Below are positions 62,301 through 64,000 of a stretch of 64,000 nucleotides of DNA, in pieces. The stretch's first letter is position 1. Each line of letters begins with the position of its first letter. Made by a program: the position numbers and the translations under genes. The notes under the pieces are model-generated. The model saw only the letters and a list, made by a program, of their open reading frames with translations. It was not told where the DNA came from and searched no databases. This DNA is from Parelaphostrongylus tenuis (taxonomy: Eukaryota > Nematoda > Chromadorea > Rhabditida > Metastrongylidae): the NCBI GenBank assembly GCA_019055375.1, contig JAHQIW010000160.1, positions 62,001 through 126,000 on the forward strand, given 5' to 3'.

Positions 62301-64000
62301 TAATCGAGCGTGCTCGCACCCTGTACCTCAGACTAATCCTCCTGGACTACGTCTGGCTTAGCCTTACTTCTAAAATGTAAGCGGTCCGAATCCAGTCGGT
62401 AACGGCTCTCGTCCGTCGGTTGTCGTTGAAGCGCATCACGTTTCCCCACCTTATTTTGATATCCTGGCGTGTAGAACGGCGTTTCTGATTTTCAATCGTT
62501 GACGTAGGTCGGAACTTCGGGTCCTTCCTCTTATTTGCAAGACACGGGATACTCCCAGCATCGACCTTTCGACTGCGCGTTTAATAACGCCAAGTGATTA
62601 TTCATCCTGCTTACGTAGCGACCAGGTTTCTGCTGCATTCGTTAGGGCAGAGATAATTGTCGAGTCGAAAGGTGGGCACGGAGTCCGATGTATTTTGTCC
62701 TCTTCACACATCTTCGATGCTCTTAAACGTTCCCAAGCCGCTCGACTCTGAAGCTAGGTCGTTCATCATGTTGATTTCACGACCTAGATAGACGTAACTG
62801 GAGCATTCGGAGATTGTCGTTTCGTTGAGCATGAATGAGGCTTTAAAACCAATCCGTTCATCATCAACATTGTCTTCTTTAGATTTAGTTGGAGACCAAT
62901 CCTCTCACATGCGTTGTCGAAATCGGTCAACTTCGTTCCGCTTGGCTGATCCTTAATGTCATAAGGACGATATGATCTGTAAAGCAAATATGGTTATTTT
63001 TCACTCCTATATCATCCCATTCTAACGCTCGCACTACGTTTTGGAGGGTGGCAGTGAATAATTTTGGCAAAATTATATCGCCTTGTCGAGCCCCTCTTCT
63101 TACGACAATGATGATATTGCTGAAGAATGGAGATAACTTGATCGTGAGATCTTTATAAAGCTCACGAAGGATCATTGCCTACCGAGTACGGACGCCCTGG
63201 TTATGCAGAGCTTCTAAAATCGCTTCCGTTTTGACACTGAATCAAAGGCTTTCAACAGATCGACGACAGTTAGACAGAGCCTGTACTCTCGTTAAACTTT
63301 AATAAGCCTTGTGATCGTGTGGATGTGTTCTATGGTACTAAATCCTTCTCGAAACCCTGCTTCTTCGCGTGGCTGCCTATCGTCTAGTGTTCTGTGAATC
63401 CTGCTCAAGTTACAGACAATGAAAAGCAAGCAGATTGAGCGATAATTGCCCAGTTAGTGGAGGCTTCCTTTTTTGAACAACGATACGGACCTGCTGGCTT
63501 CCAGTGAATGGGAGCCTCTCATTCTGACAGGTAGCGAGTGAAGAGCCGAACGAGGGTGTTGATGAGAACTAGGTAGGTTCTTCAGGTGTTCTGGTCTAAT
63601 CCTGCCTGGACCGGGTGTAGTTTTATTCTTCACCGACATAATAGCATGTCCGATTCTGAAAGAGAGGGGCCGGTGAAACGGCCGATTCATCCTCTTTCAA
63701 TTTATATGACGGTAAGGAGCATCGGAGTGCAATCATCTTGGTTTTATAATTGGCGAAGTTTCGCTGGGCTTTGCGAATGCTCTTTCTAGCTTCTGCGGCT
63801 TCTTCCATAACTGCTGTCCCTCTCTCTTTAAGCTCTTCTTTAATAGCTTCCTGCAGCGTTTCACAAATTTGAATGTGAGGTTTCGGGTCGTAGCTCGCGC
63901 GATCCCACGTTGACTTATCAGCTCGAGTGTCTGCGGAGACAAGCGTTTCTTCGTGACTTTAGGACATCTTTCCAGGAGCCAACTACTAATTTGCCTACAT
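62300..64000 (-). mobile_element. RTE-type LINE relic, - strand, runs off the window
   Basis: Minus strand: linker ARKSIRKAQRNFANYKTKMI (63623-63808), RT start (63454-63690), SPFFSNIIIVVRRGARQGDI then LPKLFTATLQNVVRAL (62927-63175), and IGLQLNLKKTMLM (62784-62987). The ADD motif reads FTDHIVL, so catalysis is lost. The C-terminal part continues to about 62300. The same family as 13300-16250. Confidence 0.85.

Overview
The window looks like chromosomal DNA of a nematode, most likely a clade V (strongylid or hookworm-like) species. The evidence is AT-rich sequence, T-rich TTTCAG-type 3' splice sites, small exons separated by repeat-filled introns, TTAGGC-like telomeric motifs, and RTE, mariner and Penelope-like relics. 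I see no bacterial-style genes, rRNA or convincing functional tRNA. Most long reading frames are chance ORFs. The real genes had to be assembled exon by exon from splice signals, reading phase and protein family resemblance.

Gene 1 (+ strand, 428 to at least 23883) is a secreted zinc matrix metalloproteinase. Fifteen exons were placed: signal peptide, Ser-rich linker, prodomain with a PRCGV cysteine switch, catalytic domain with [11 protein letters not shown] and Met-turn, Gly/Ser/Arg-rich linker, and hemopexin blades. Its ATG directly follows TTTTTTCAG, a likely spliced-leader acceptor. There are two GC splice donors, one apparently destroyed donor and a frame conflict in exon 1. The 3' end was not found.

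Gene 2 (+ strand, about 31540-57013) is a type II membrane, Golgi-style GH20 beta-N-acetylhexosaminidase of the hexosaminidase D / nematode HEX-2-to-5 group. Fifteen exons join in phase from a signal-anchor exon to a stop codon, apart from a one-base frameshift in the fifth exon and one unlocated exon between 41005 and 42997. Two further exons of an unidentified protein lie at 57327-57596.

The introns and intergenic DNA hold mobile-element relics: RTE-type LINE pieces (13.3-16.25, 38.57-39.2, 60.25-61.7 and 62.3-64 kb), mariner relics (35.3, 49.7 and 55.4 kb), a Penelope-like GIY-YIG fragment (61.8-62.3 kb), tRNA-derived SINEs, and several non-coding repeat families.

The most striking content is a set of hammerhead ribozymes. 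Three sequence-distinct families (A, B, C) have the full core CUGANGA / stem II / GAAA / short stem III / UH. Six copies look intact (10313-10356 -, 13901-13948 -, 14281-14328 +, 41301-41343 +, 52877-52919 -, 53109-53151 +) and several others are decayed. Families A and B, and a looser hammerhead-like family D, sit mainly in palindromic elements whose two arms each carry one ribozyme on opposite strands. This recurrent 'palindrome with a ribozyme in each arm' architecture is the best candidate for an undescribed system in this window.
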